64,000 nt of DNA. Origin: Sinomonas albida. GTDB taxonomy: Bacteria; Actinomycetota; Actinomycetes; Actinomycetales; Micrococcaceae. A program made the translations under genes and the position numbers. Numbering within the stretch: position 1 is the first letter of the stretch; the number at the start of each line of letters is the position of its first letter. Positions 6,645 through 15,802 of the stretch are shown here, one piece after another. The DNA lies in assembly GCF_004919045.1 (NCBI RefSeq), contig NZ_SWDW01000015.1:1-64000 (forward strand), in the 5' to 3' direction. Below the pieces are notes generated by a model, which was not told the DNA's origin, did no database searches, and worked only from the letters and a program-made list of their open reading frames with translations.

Positions 6645-8078
6645 ATGGCCGATGCCTTCGACTCCCTCCGTCCACGATGCCGAGGCCGCGTCCTCACTCC
6701 CGCAGAGGACGGGTACGAAGAGGTCCGCCAGGTGTGGAATGGCTCCATCCAGCGCCGCCCCGCGGCCATCCTGCAGTGCGTGGGCGCCGCGGACGTCCTC
6801 GCCGGGGTGCGCTTCGCCGCCGAGCGCGGGCTGACGCTCGCAGTGCGGGCGGGCGGGCACAACGTCGCCGGCCTGGGCACCTGCGAGGGGGGCCTCGTCC
6901 TCGACCTGCGCGCCCTCCAGGGAGTCTGGATCGACCCAGGGTCCAAACGGGCCCGCGTCCAGACCGGGGTCACCTGGGGCACGTTCGACCATGAGGCCCA
7001 GGCCCTCGGGCTCGCCACGGTCGGGGGGATCATGTCCACCACCGGTGTCGCCGGCTTCACCCTCGGCGGCGGGGTCGGCTGGCTGACCCGCCGCTTCGGC
7101 GCCGCCTGCGACAGCCTGCGCTCGGTCGACCTCGTCACCGCCGCCGGCCATCCCCTCTCTGTGGACGCCGAGAGCCACCCGGACCTCTTCTGGGCACTGC
7201 GCGGAGGCGGGGGCAACTTCGGCGTCGCGACGGCCCTGGAATTCGACCTGCACGAGGTCGGGCCCGAGGTGATCGCCGGCCCCGTCGTCTACCCGCTCGA
7301 GCAGGCCCGCGACGTGCTGGCCGGGTGGGCCGAGGCCGTCCCGTCACTGCCGGATGAGGCGATGTCGGTGGCGGTCCTGCGCACCGCCCCACCGGACCCG
7401 CCCTTCCCCGTCCCGCTCCGCGGACAGCCCGTGCTCTCGCTCAGCATGATGTGGACCGGCAACCCCGACAGCGCCGACGCAGCGCTCCGGCCGCTGCGCG
7501 CCCTGGGCCGGCCCGCTGTCGACGCCGTCGGCCCCAAGCAGTACACCGCCGTCCAGGCCTCCCAGGACCCCTACTGGACCCCCGGAGCGCAGAACTACTG
7601 GAAGGCCGACTACCTCTCCGGCCTGGACGAGGCCGCCATCGCCACCCTCGTGGAAGCCGCCGCCGCGTTCACCTCCCCCGGCTCGGACATCAAACTCGCA
7701 GCCCTCGGCGGGGCCCTCGCCCGCACCCCCGAGGACGCGGCCGCCTACGGCCACCGCGACGCCGCGATCCTGCTCAACATCAACACCCGCTGGGACAGCG
7801 CCGACAGCAGCACCGACCACGTCGGCTGGACCAGGGCCCTCTGGACCGAACTGCACCGCCTCGCCACCGGGGTGTACGTGAACTTCCTCGGAGACGAAGG
7901 CGACAACCGGATCATCCAGGCCTACGGCGAGGACAAGTACCGGCGCCTGGCCGAGATCAAGGCCCGCTGGGACCCCGCCAACCTCTTCCACGTCAACCAG
8001 AACATCCAGCCCGCCACCGCGGCATCGGCAGCCGAAGCTGGCCTGGCCCCGTCGACCGAGGGCGCACCGACCGCCTGA
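6645..8078 (+). CDS. FAD-linked oxidoreductase, berberine bridge enzyme family
   Basis: A 477-residue flavoprotein of the BBE/VAO type. The FAD_binding_4 domain is at about 35-180, with RAGGHNVAG (His72 is the usual site of 8-alpha-histidyl linkage) and GVAGFTLGGGVGWL. The C-terminal BBE segment is recognisable near 430-460 by YVNFLGDEG and RWDPANLFHVNQNI. The second flavin-linking Cys of bicovalent members is replaced (STTG), so a single covalent bond is expected. The substrate is unknown; relatives oxidise sugars or alkaloid-like compounds. It stands alone at the end of the metal block, with only a weak ribosome site. Confidence 0.82.
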   Translation: MADAFDSLRPRCRGRVLTPAEDGYEEVRQVWNGSIQRRPAAILQCVGAADVLAGVRFAAERGLTLAVRAGGHNVAGLGTCEGGLVLDLRALQGVWIDPGSKRARVQTGVTWGTFDHEAQALGLATVGGIMSTTGVAGFTLGGGVGWLTRRFGAACDSLRSVDLVTAAGHPLSVDAESHPDLFWALRGGGGNFGVATALEFDLHEVGPEVIAGPVVYPLEQARDVLAGWAEAVPSLPDEAMSVAVLRTAPPDPPFPVPLRGQPVLSLSMMWTGNPDSADAALRPLRALGRPAVDAVGPKQYTAVQASQDPYWTPGAQNYWKADYLSGLDEAAIATLVEAAAAFTSPGSDIKLAALGGALARTPEDAAAYGHRDAAILLNINTRWDSADSSTDHVGWTRALWTELHRLATGVYVNFLGDEGDNRIIQAYGEDKYRRLAEIKARWDPANLFHVNQNIQPATAASAAEAGLAPSTEGAPTA

Positions 8079-8687
8079 AAGCCACGCCCGAAGAGTATCC
8101 GGGCATCGACATGCTGGTCCCCCCGCCTAAACCCTCCCGTGTCCCACACGCATTCCGAGGAATGGACCACAAACACGGGGAAGCTGAACAAGGGCGCGTA
8201 CACGGCAAACTTACAAATTGAGGTCCCGTGACCCGCGGCCGGGCGGGCGCCTTCTCCGCCGGTCTCGGAAACGCGGGTCGCGCCTGTCGAGACGAGGCAC
8301 CGAGCCTCTCGCCTACCCCGATCCGAGGGTTAATATAGCCATGCTGGGTCGTCGGCGCTGACCATACGCGCCTTCCGGGGCGTTCCGCCCTACTGTTCTC
8401 GTCCTCTTTCGAACACGGACGGTGGTCGCGGTGGCCCCGAGACTGCGAGCAGCAGGAGCGCTTCACATGACGCTCCTGCTGACCGCCTGCCAAGGTTCTG
8501 GCGCCGGCACGCCCGCGTCCTCCAGCGCTGCTGTCCCGTCCGCCATCGCTCCGCCTGCTCGCGGCGCAGGCGCTAAGAACTGACGACGGGCGCTTGGGAC
8601 CCGGCAGACCCGACGAGCCCGGCGTAGTGGAGCTTGTGATCGGACAAACCCCCGGGAGTAATTACTTCTTGCCCTGGTTCGCAGAAG
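8079..8687. other. 609-bp gap at the island/core boundary
   Basis: The interval holds no recognisable long gene. The only coding candidate is the short lipoprotein-like ORF at 8431-8583. Base composition dips locally (TTAATATAG near 8331, TAATTACTTC near 8660). A small inverted repeat (TTAGA/TCTAA, about 8688-8704) overlaps the end of ychF. I saw no integrase, direct repeat or tRNA that would mark an attachment site. Confidence 0.5.
8431..8583 (+). CDS. Short lipoprotein-like ORF, possibly a truncated gene
   Basis: GTG 8431 to TGA 8581-8583 encodes 50 residues with a lipoprotein signal: basic start (MAPRLRAAG), a short hydrophobic run and lipobox LLTAC, followed by a Ser/Ala/Pro linker (GSGAGTPASSSAA). 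It then stops. Lipoproteins normally carry a domain after such a linker, so this may be the 5' remnant of a longer gene. There is no clear ribosome site. It could also be a chance frame. Confidence 0.35.
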   Translation: MAPRLRAAGALHMTLLLTACQGSGAGTPASSSAAVPSAIAPPARGAGAKN

Positions 8688-9773
8688 TTAGACCGCAAAT
8701 CTAAATTCGACCACGTCGCCGTCGGACATCACGTAGTCCTTGCCCTCAATCCGGACCTTGCCGCGGGACTTCGCCTCGCTCATCGAGCCCGCGTCGACGA
8801 GGTCCTGGAAGTGGACCACCTCGGCCTTGATGAAGCCACGCTGGAAGTCGGTGTGGATCACGCCCGCAGCCTGCGGCGCGGTGTCGCCCCGGTGGATCGT
8901 CCAGGCGCGCGCCTCCTTGGGCCCCGCCGTGAGGTACGTCTGCAGCCCCAGCGTGTGGAAGCCGACGCGCGCGAGCTGGTCGAGGCCGGATTCGTCCTGG
9001 CCGTTCATCTCGAGCATCTCGCGGGCCTCCTCCTCGGAGAGCTCCACGAGGTCGGCCTCGAGCTTGGCGTCGAGGAAGATGCAGTCGGCAGGTGCCACGA
9101 GAGCGCGCAGCTCGTCCTGCTTCGCCGGGTCGCCGAGCACACCCTCGTCCGCGTTGAAGACGTAGATGAAGGGCTTGGACGTGAGGAGGTTGAGCTCCTT
9201 GAGAGCGGCCATGTCGAGCTTCTCGGTCTCGGCGGCGGCGATGATGGTCTTGCCGCGCTCGAGCACGTTCTGGGCGGCCTGCATCGCAGACAGCTCGGCC
9301 GCGTCACGCTTCTTGTTCTTGACTTCCTTCTCGACGCGCGGGAGCGCCTTCTCGATCGTCTGGAGGTCGGCGAGGATGAGCTCGGTGTGGATAGTCTCGA
9401 TGTCCGAGTGGGGGTCGACACGCCCGTCCACGTGCACGACGTCGGGATCGTCGAAGACGCGGACCACCTGCGCGATGGCCTGCGCCTCGCGGATGTTCGC
9501 GAGGAACTGGTTGCCCAGGCCTTCGCCTTCGGACGCGCCCTTCACGATCCCGGCGATGTCCACGAAGGAGACCGTGGCGGGCAGGATGCGCTCCGAGTGG
9601 AAGATCTCGGCGAGCTGCCCGAGACGCGGGTCGGGGAGGCTCACGACGCCGACGTTCGGCTCGATCGTGGCGAACGGATAGTTCGCTGCGAGGACCTGAT
9701 TGCGCGTCAGCGCGTTGAAGAGCGTCGACTTTCCGACGTTGGGAAGGCCGACGATGCCAATAGTGAGAGCCAC
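8688..9773 (-). CDS. ychF: Ribosome-binding ATPase YchF
   Basis: A 361-residue Obg-family protein that binds the ribosome and hydrolyses ATP rather than GTP. G1 is GLPNVGKS (residues 9-16). NYPFATIEPNVG and DIAGIVKGASEGEGLGNQFL follow, and the base-specificity motif is the ATP-type NADE instead of NKxD. A C-terminal TGS domain ends in SDGDVVEFRFAV. Length fits the family. I prefer GTG 9773 over ATG 9779 because the protein then begins (M)ALTIGIVG as in relatives, and a TATGAT -10 box lies just upstream (9782-9787), too close for the ATG. Confidence 0.95.
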   Translation of the reverse strand: MALTIGIVGLPNVGKSTLFNALTRNQVLAANYPFATIEPNVGVVSLPDPRLGQLAEIFHSERILPATVSFVDIAGIVKGASEGEGLGNQFLANIREAQAIAQVVRVFDDPDVVHVDGRVDPHSDIETIHTELILADLQTIEKALPRVEKEVKNKKRDAAELSAMQAAQNVLERGKTIIAAAETEKLDMAALKELNLLTSKPFIYVFNADEGVLGDPAKQDELRALVAPADCIFLDAKLEADLVELSEEEAREMLEMNGQDESGLDQLARVGFHTLGLQTYLTAGPKEARAWTIHRGDTAPQAAGVIHTDFQRGFIKAEVVHFQDLVDAGSMSEAKSRGKVRIEGKDYVMSDGDVVEFRFAV

Positions 9774-9836
9774 GGTCATCCATCATACCGGCGGCCCGTC
9801 ACCGAAATTGTCGGACCCCCATGCCATGGTGGTCGC

Positions 9837-11096
9837 ATGGACGGAACCCAGACCCTGACGACCCTGCTCGTCGCTCTCCTCGCCCTCCTGATCGGCGCGC
9901 TGGCCGGCTATGCGCTGGCCCGTCGCCGCGCCGCGAACGACGGCGCCGCCCACCCCGTGCTGCAGGCCCGCCTTGCCCAGTCGGAGGCACAGCTCGCTGC
10001 CGCGACGGCCGAGCGAGACCTTCTCGCGCGCCAGAACGTCGCGCTCACGAGCCTCGACGAGCAGGAGAACACGGTGCTCCAGGCGCTCGCGCCCGTGGCG
10101 GAGAAGCTCAGCGCGGTGCAGCGACAGGTCACGATGCTCGAGCGCGATCGCGTGGAGCAGTACGGCCAGCTCGCGCAGCAGCTTCAGACCGCGCAGGAAT
10201 CCGACGCCGCGCTGCTCCGCAGCGCCCACGCTCTCACGGCGGCGCTCGCCAACAACTCCTCACGCGGCACATGGGGCGAGGTCCAGCTCCGCCGCGTCGT
10301 CGAGGCGGCCGGCATGCTCAACCGCGTCGACTTCAGCGAGCAGGTCTCCGCGGTGGGCGAGGCCGGCGGCGTGCGGCCTGACCTCGTGGTGCACCTTCCG
10401 GGAGGCAAGCAGCTCGTCGTCGACTCCAAGGTCCCGCTTGGGGCCTACCTCAAGGCGCAGGAGCTGGCCCATGATCTGAGCACGGCCGCCGCAGAGGCCC
10501 GCGCACGCCACCTCGCCGAGCATGCGAAGGCCCTGCGGGCGCACATCGACACGCTCGGTTCGAAGCGCTACTGGGAGTCGATGGGCGCGAGCCCCGAGCT
10601 CGTCGTGTGCTTCCTTCCGGCAGAGTCCTTCCTCGCGGCGGCGCTCACGGAGGACGCTGGGCTCCTGGACTACGCGTTCACCCGCAACGTCGCGCTGGCC
10701 TCGCCGGCCACGCTCATCGCGCTCCTCAAGGGCGTCGCGTTCGGCTGGCGGCAGGAACTGCTCACGGACAACGCCCGCGAGCTGTTCGAACTCTCGCAGC
10801 AGCTCTACGGCCGCCTCGGGACAATGGGCGGCCACGTCTCGAAGCTCGGCTCGTCGCTCAAGTCCTCGGTCGAGCGCTACAACGCCTTCGTGGGAGCGCT
10901 CGAATCGCGAGTCCTGCCGACCGCGCGTCGGATCAGCGCGCTCGACCCCGGCGCACCCGAGACGCTGCCCGAGACTCCGCCGGTCGCGACCACGCCGCGG
11001 GTGCTGAGCGCAAGCGAGCTGCTCGATGAGCAGCAGCTTCGAGACAGCGGTCTCGGTACCGACGATTCAGACGCGGCGATCCGCCGGATCGGCTAG
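9837..11096 (+). CDS. rmuC: DNA recombination protein RmuC
   Basis: A 419-residue protein with an N-terminal membrane anchor ([19 protein letters not shown]), a coiled coil (about 35-130) and the RmuC domain with [21 protein letters not shown] and [11 protein letters not shown]. RmuC limits inversion and rearrangement at repeats and is a predicted nuclease-fold protein. ATG 9837 comes only six bases after a CATGGT -10-like box, so the message may be leaderless. Divergent from ychF. Its TAG overlaps the TAG of the convergent ispH. Confidence 0.93.
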   Translation: MDGTQTLTTLLVALLALLIGALAGYALARRRAANDGAAHPVLQARLAQSEAQLAAATAERDLLARQNVALTSLDEQENTVLQALAPVAEKLSAVQRQVTMLERDRVEQYGQLAQQLQTAQESDAALLRSAHALTAALANNSSRGTWGEVQLRRVVEAAGMLNRVDFSEQVSAVGEAGGVRPDLVVHLPGGKQLVVDSKVPLGAYLKAQELAHDLSTAAAEARARHLAEHAKALRAHIDTLGSKRYWESMGASPELVVCFLPAESFLAAALTEDAGLLDYAFTRNVALASPATLIALLKGVAFGWRQELLTDNARELFELSQQLYGRLGTMGGHVSKLGSSLKSSVERYNAFVGALESRVLPTARRISALDPGAPETLPETPPVATTPRVLSASELLDEQQLRDSGLGTDDSDAAIRRIG

Positions 11097-12178
11097 CCGT
11101 TGGGGCGCTGGCCGCGGCCGCCGAGGCCGCGGCTGCCGTCGCCTGCTTCCTTGAGCGTGGCGCGGAGCTCCTTGGGCAGCGAGAAGAGGATGTCCTCCTC
11201 AGCGGTGACAACTTCCTCGACGTCCGCGTACCCGTAGTCAGCGGCCAGGCGCAGCACATCCTGGACCAGGACCTCCGGGACGGAGGCCCCGGACGTCACG
11301 CCGATGGTCGAGACGCCCTCGAACCACGATTCGTCGACCTCGTTCGCGAAGTCCACGCGGTACGCCTTCTTGGCGCCGTATTCGAGCGCCACCTCGACGA
11401 GCCGCACTGAGTTGGAGGAGTTCGCCGAGCCGACGACGACTACGAGATCAGCCAGCGGCGCGATCTTCTTGATCGCGGCCTGTCGATTCGAGGTCGCGTA
11501 GCAGATGTCGTCGCTCGGCGGATCCTGGAGGTTGGGGAATCGCTCGCGGAGGCGGCGCACCGTCTCCATCGTCTCGTCCACGGAAAGCGTGGTCTGGGAG
11601 AGCCAGATGAGCTTGTCTGGGTCGCGGACCTGAATCGTGTCGGCCTCTTCGGGCGAGTTCACGATCTGGGTGTGCTCCGGCGCCTCGCCGTACGTCCCCT
11701 CGACCTCCTCGTGGCCCACATGGCCGATGAGGAGGATCTCGTGGTCGTCCTTGGCGAACCGCACGGCCTCGCGGTGAACCTTGGTCACGAGCGGGCACGT
11801 CGCGTCGATGGTGCGGAGGCCGCGTTCCTCGGCCGACCGGACGACGGCGGGGCTCACCCCGTGCGCGGAGAACACCACGAGGGCACCCTCCGGAACCTCG
11901 TCCGTCTCGTCCACGAAGATCGCGCCGCGCGCCTCGAGCGTCTCGACGACGTGGCGGTTGTGCACGATCTGCTTGCGGACATACACCGGGGGCCCGTAGT
12001 GCTCGAGGGCCTTCTCGACGGCGATGACGGCTCGGTCCACGCCGGCGCAGTAGCCGCGCGGGGCGGCCAGGAGCACGCGCTTCTCACCGGCCACTGGCGC
12101 GGCGCCGGCCACGTCCTCGGGCGACCGGCGGCGGCGCGGCACCGAGGGCATAGACAGGGACACAGAGGCGGACGTCAT
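11093..12178 (-). CDS. ispH: 4-hydroxy-3-methylbut-2-enyl diphosphate reductase IspH
   Basis: A 361-residue iron-sulfur enzyme of the last step of the MEP isoprenoid pathway, giving IPP and DMAPP. The three cluster cysteines lie in [10 protein letters not shown] (Cys44), IDATCPLV and ICYATSNRQ. The SANSSNS motif and HGV (SAHGVSP) are present. The first 30 residues are an extra Ala/Arg-rich leader of the kind common in actinobacteria. ATG 12178 overlaps the stop of the upstream membrane gene by four bases (ATGA), so both are one transcript. Confidence 0.95.
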   Translation of the reverse strand: MTSASVSLSMPSVPRRRRSPEDVAGAAPVAGEKRVLLAAPRGYCAGVDRAVIAVEKALEHYGPPVYVRKQIVHNRHVVETLEARGAIFVDETDEVPEGALVVFSAHGVSPAVVRSAEERGLRTIDATCPLVTKVHREAVRFAKDDHEILLIGHVGHEEVEGTYGEAPEHTQIVNSPEEADTIQVRDPDKLIWLSQTTLSVDETMETVRRLRERFPNLQDPPSDDICYATSNRQAAIKKIAPLADLVVVVGSANSSNSVRLVEVALEYGAKKAYRVDFANEVDESWFEGVSTIGVTSGASVPEVLVQDVLRLAADYGYADVEEVVTAEEDILFSLPKELRATLKEAGDGSRGLGGRGQRPNG

Positions 12179-13041
12179 GATTCCATGCTAACGACTTCGT
12201 CCCGGGCGTCCCGCCGCCGGCTGCCCAGGCGACGCGCGATCTCGGCCACAGTCCCGACCACGAACAGCGCCGCCCCAGCGATCGCCACGTTCCCTATCCA
12301 TGGTTCGAAGCTCGCCACCGCAAGCTCCGCGGCGCGCGCCCCGAAGGTCGACGACAACGACCCACTCGTCCCCTGCGCGGAGACAGCCGCAGGAACCATA
12401 CCGGTGGCCAATTGATAGGCCGCGGCAACCACGAGCAGTCCGAGGCCGGTGCCAGCAAGAGCCGCGCCGCGATGGCGGGCGATCAGGAGGCCGAGCGCGA
12501 AGGCGAGGATGGCGCCGAGTGCGAGCGGTTCGGCAAGCCGCGAGAAGTCCTCGGCTCCCGTGACCCACGAACGTTGCTGTGCGGTCCCCACCTGCACCTC
12601 GAGCGAGCCGGGCGAGGGTAGCGGCACCCCGATCGCCGATCCGAGCTTGGACACGAGGAGCGCCGTCATGGGCTGGAGCTGCAGCTGGAACCCATTCGCG
12701 GCGGCCGTGGCCGGCGTGAAGTTGAGCTGGTGGCTCTGCCGCAGCGTCTCAGACCAGGCATTGGGGAAGCCAGGGTCCGAGACGAGGGACTTGGCGAGGC
12801 CATCGAGGGCCTTCTCGGCGATTGGACGTGCGACGGCGGGGATCCCCGAGTTCGCGAGGACCGCCGTGTCAAGGTCCCCTACAAGCGCGGACTGGAGATC
12901 GGCGTCCCGGGCCATCGGCTCGAGAAGACGGACGAAGCCCCCCTCGTCGGCGACGTTCTGCTGGAGCCACAGCGCGGGCGCCGCGGCGGCGGTCAGGACA
13001 ACAGCGAGGAGCACGGAGAGGGCGGAGACGAAGGTACGCAT
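12175..13041 (-). CDS. Conserved membrane protein upstream of ispH
   Basis: A 288-residue protein of unknown function. It starts with a signal/anchor helix ([19 protein letters not shown]), has an extracytoplasmic segment of about 150 residues, and ends with three hydrophobic helices (about 175-265) and an Arg-rich tail ([13 protein letters not shown]). I cannot name a family. The stop overlaps the ispH start (ATGA), which argues for co-expression with isoprenoid synthesis. GTG/ATG choice at 13041 rests on a weak GGGAA site and a TACGAT box upstream. Confidence 0.7.
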   Translation of the reverse strand: MRTFVSALSVLLAVVLTAAAAPALWLQQNVADEGGFVRLLEPMARDADLQSALVGDLDTAVLANSGIPAVARPIAEKALDGLAKSLVSDPGFPNAWSETLRQSHQLNFTPATAAANGFQLQLQPMTALLVSKLGSAIGVPLPSPGSLEVQVGTAQQRSWVTGAEDFSRLAEPLALGAILAFALGLLIARHRGAALAGTGLGLLVVAAAYQLATGMVPAAVSAQGTSGSLSSTFGARAAELAVASFEPWIGNVAIAGAALFVVGTVAEIARRLGSRRRDARDEVVSMES

Positions 13042-13196
13042 GGCTTCCCGGGATCGGCGGCAACGCTTTTATCGTAGTGCGCCGGGCCCGACAGACCGGT
13101 AGGCGTGGCGACGGAATGGGGCGCTGGCCCGCCATGGGTGTCGGCCCGCCGTGATACATGTGGGACATGAGCCAGGATGCGGGAAAGGGGGACGCC

Positions 13197-14591
13197 ATGC
13201 CCGAATCGGCCGAAAGCCTCGACCTTGGTGCGTTGAGCGGCGGGCTGCCCGGCGAGGCGGACGCCGAGGCTTCGGGCGGATCCGCGGACCGCCCGTCGCT
13301 GCCAGAGCGTGCCGCAGATACGACGCCCGACAATCCGTGGCCCCTCGCCCTGCTGTCCCGCAAGCTCAAGGAGCACATCGACCGCTCCCCCCAGGTCTGG
13401 ATCGAGGGCCAGGTCATCGAGCTCAACCGACGCGGCTCGAACGCCTTCCTCACTCTCCGCGACGTCGAGGCCGAGATCTCCCTCTCGGCGTCCGCGTGGA
13501 GCCAGGTCATGGCGCGACTCAAGGAACCCCTCGAGCGCGGCTCGCGCGTCGTCGCGCTCGTGAAGCCCGAGATGTGGCTCAAGACCGGACGGCTGAACAT
13601 GCAGGTCCGGGACATCCGCCCCGTAGGCCTCGGCGACCTCCTGGCCCGCATCGAGCGCCTGCGGCAGGCCCTCGGCGCGGAAGGCCTGTTCGCAGAATCC
13701 CGCAAGAAGCGTCTCCCGCTGCTCCCCCACCGCATTGGCCTCGTGACCGGCCGAGACTCGGACGCGAAGAAGGACGTCCTTCGGAACGCCGCGCTCCGGT
13801 GGCCCGCAGTCCACTTCGAGGTCCGCGAGGTCACCGTCCAGGGCGCGAGCGCGGTGTCCGAGGTCGTCCGCGCGCTGCGCGAGCTCGACGCGATGCCGGA
13901 GGTCGACGTCATCGTGATCGCTCGCGGCGGCGGATCGCTCGAAGACCTGCTGCCGTTCAGCGACGAGCGTCTCGTGCGGGCGGTAGCCGAGGCGGAGACG
14001 CCTGTGGTCAGCGCGATCGGCCACGAAGCAGACCGCCCGATCCTCGACGACGTCGCCGACCTCAGAGCGTCGACCCCGACCGATGCCGCGAAGCGCATCG
14101 TGCCCGAGGTCTCCGAGGAGCTCGCCCGGGTGCGGCAGGCCCGCGAGCGGCTCGAACGGCAGATCGAGCTCCACGTGTCTCGCGAGACGCAACAGCTCGC
14201 GCTCCTCCGCAGCCGGCCCGTGCTCGCAAGCCCCGAACGGATGCTGGAGGTGCGGCACGAGGATCTCGAGCGGCTCCTCGCGCGCGCCCATCACGCGGTC
14301 AGCGGCGCGATCGTCCGCGGCCACGACGCCGTGCGCCACCTGCGCGCCCAAGTCCGCGCCCTCTCCCCCCAGCAGACGCTCGACCGGGGCTACGCGGTCG
14401 TGCAGCTCCTCGATGGGCCCGCCGCCGCCGTCGTCCGCTCCCCCGGTGACGCGCCGGAAGGCACGCCACTCCGGGTGCGGCTCGCGCAGGGTGCCCTCGC
14501 CGCCCGCTCGGAAGGGCCACTGCCCCTGCCCGGCAACCACTCGAATCGTGACGAAACGCAATCCGCAGAGAAAGGAACGGCCCATGGCTGA
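13197..14591 (+). CDS. xseA: Exodeoxyribonuclease VII large subunit
   Basis: A 464-residue catalytic subunit of ExoVII, which degrades single-stranded DNA from both ends. An OB-fold ([20 protein letters not shown]) is at about 65-140. The catalytic domain has [33 protein letters not shown] and [13 protein letters not shown], and a coiled-coil tail follows. ATG 13197 is chosen because AAGGGGG lies six bases upstream; ATGs at 13158 and 13167 are in frame but weaker. The N-terminus is about 40 residues longer than usual. The stop overlaps the xseB start by eight bases. Confidence 0.93.
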   Translation: MPESAESLDLGALSGGLPGEADAEASGGSADRPSLPERAADTTPDNPWPLALLSRKLKEHIDRSPQVWIEGQVIELNRRGSNAFLTLRDVEAEISLSASAWSQVMARLKEPLERGSRVVALVKPEMWLKTGRLNMQVRDIRPVGLGDLLARIERLRQALGAEGLFAESRKKRLPLLPHRIGLVTGRDSDAKKDVLRNAALRWPAVHFEVREVTVQGASAVSEVVRALRELDAMPEVDVIVIARGGGSLEDLLPFSDERLVRAVAEAETPVVSAIGHEADRPILDDVADLRASTPTDAAKRIVPEVSEELARVRQARERLERQIELHVSRETQQLALLRSRPVLASPERMLEVRHEDLERLLARAHHAVSGAIVRGHDAVRHLRAQVRALSPQQTLDRGYAVVQLLDGPAAAVVRSPGDAPEGTPLRVRLAQGALAARSEGPLPLPGNHSNRDETQSAEKGTAHG

Positions 14592-14826
14592 CGCCCAGCA
14601 GGACGAGTTTGCCGAGCTGAGCTACGAGGATGCCCGCGAGCAGCTCGTCGCGGTCGTCGCGAAGCTTGAGGCCGGAGGGGTGAGCCTCGAGGAATCGCTC
14701 GCGCTCTGGGAGCGCGGCGAGGCTCTGGCCCAGCGCTGCGAGGAATGGCTCGACGGCGCCCGCCGCCGGCTCGACGAGGCGCGCCGTCAGCCCGCGGACG
14801 GGAACGCGGCAGCCGCGGACGCGTAG
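14584..14826 (+). CDS. xseB: Exodeoxyribonuclease VII small subunit
   Basis: An 80-residue helical partner of XseA. Family markers are [33 protein letters not shown] and the closing [16 protein letters not shown]. The start ATG lies inside the end of xseA with AAAGGAACGG upstream, so translation is probably coupled. Length is normal for the family. Confidence 0.92.
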   Translation: MADAQQDEFAELSYEDAREQLVAVVAKLEAGGVSLEESLALWERGEALAQRCEEWLDGARRRLDEARRQPADGNAAAADA

Positions 14827-14827
14827 T

Positions 14828-14908
14828 CCTCGGCCCCATAGGCCGGCGAGGCAGACAAGCAGGCCTCGGCCCCATCGGCGTCGAGGCCGACAAGCAGTCC
14901 TCGGCCGT
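14828..14908. repeat. Imperfect 36-bp tandem repeat, about 2.2 copies
   Basis: A unit beginning CCTCGGCCCCAT and ending GACAAGCAG starts at 14828, again at 14864, and its first eight bases start again at 14899. It fills the short gap between the convergent ends of xseB and the PPK2 gene. Confidence 0.7.
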
Positions 14909-14924
14909 GGATGCGCCCCGAGCA

Positions 14925-15788
14925 TCAGGACGCGGCGAGCCGCCGTTTCTCCTCGTCGACGTCGAACGAGGCAGGCGGCCACTGCGGATCCATGCTTTCG
15001 AGCGCCGCGACGAGAAGCTCCTGGACCGCCAGGCGGGAGTACCACTTGTTGTCTGCGGGCACCACGTACCACGGCGCGTCGGCCGTGCCGGTGCGCTCGA
15101 TCGCCGTCTGGTAAGCCGCCATGTAGTCGTCCCAGTAGCGCCGCTCGGCGAGGTCGCTCGGCGCGTACTTCCAGTACTTCGTGGGGTCGTCGAGCCTCGA
15201 GGCCAGCCGGCGCTTCTGCTCGTCCCTACTGATGTGCAGCATGACCTTGATCAGGCGGGTCCCGTTCCCGTGGAGCCGCGCTTCGAAGTCCCGGATCGCC
15301 CTGTAGCGCCGCTCAAGCTCTACCCCGTCGATCTCGCCGTGCACTCTGGGCACGAGGACGTCCTCATAGTGCGAACGATCGAAGCACCCGAGCATTCCGG
15401 GGCGAGGAAGTTGCTTCTCTACCCGCCACAGGAAGTCGTGACGCCGTTCCTCGTCGCTGGGCGTGCGGAAAGCCGCGAGCTGCACGCCCTGGACGTCGAC
15501 GCCGCCCACGACATGGCTCACCATGCCGCCCTTGCCGGACGTGTCCATCCCCTGGAGCAGGAGGAGCAGGGAGCGTCGGCCGCCGGAACGGCCCTCGGCG
15601 AAGAGCCGCTCCTGGAGATCGGCCAGGTGAGGATCACGCGCAGCAAGCAGCTCCTCGCCCCGCGCCTTGCCACCCGAGAATCCGGGCGTCGATGCGGGGT
15701 CGACGGACGCGAGGGAGAAACCGGCCCGAGCGGCGAGGAAGTCCTCGGGCCCCTCCACGAAGCCGTGGCCCGCCGTGCGCTTGGACAT
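14925..15788 (-). CDS. Polyphosphate kinase 2 (PPK2) family nucleotide phosphotransferase
   Basis: A 287-residue PPK2-family kinase that moves phosphate between polyphosphate and nucleotides. The Walker A is GMDTSGKGG (about residue 80), followed by DVQGVQLAAFRTP, the lid-region CFDRSHYEDVLVPRVHG, and DDPTKYWKYAPSDLAERRYW. The single-domain length fits short PPK2 enzymes. Class (AMP or ADP acceptor) cannot be assigned safely. ATG 15788 has GGGAGGG four bases upstream. It sits 14 bp downstream of the aminotransferase gene in the same direction and is probably co-transcribed. Confidence 0.88.
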   Translation of the reverse strand: MSKRTAGHGFVEGPEDFLAARAGFSLASVDPASTPGFSGGKARGEELLAARDPHLADLQERLFAEGRSGGRRSLLLLLQGMDTSGKGGMVSHVVGGVDVQGVQLAAFRTPSDEERRHDFLWRVEKQLPRPGMLGCFDRSHYEDVLVPRVHGEIDGVELERRYRAIRDFEARLHGNGTRLIKVMLHISRDEQKRRLASRLDDPTKYWKYAPSDLAERRYWDDYMAAYQTAIERTGTADAPWYVVPADNKWYSRLAVQELLVAALESMDPQWPPASFDVDEEKRRLAAS

Positions 15789-15802
15789 GGGCCCTCCCGG
15801 CG

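Noticed and set aside
7993-8493. A 166-residue minus-strand frame over the end of the FAD enzyme and the following gap
   Set aside because: Arg/Pro-rich without domains; no start signals; partly antisense to a conserved C-terminus.
1-8600. Insertion sequence or transposon carrying the metal genes
   Set aside because: No transposase, resolvase or terminal repeats are visible; the left end is outside the window.
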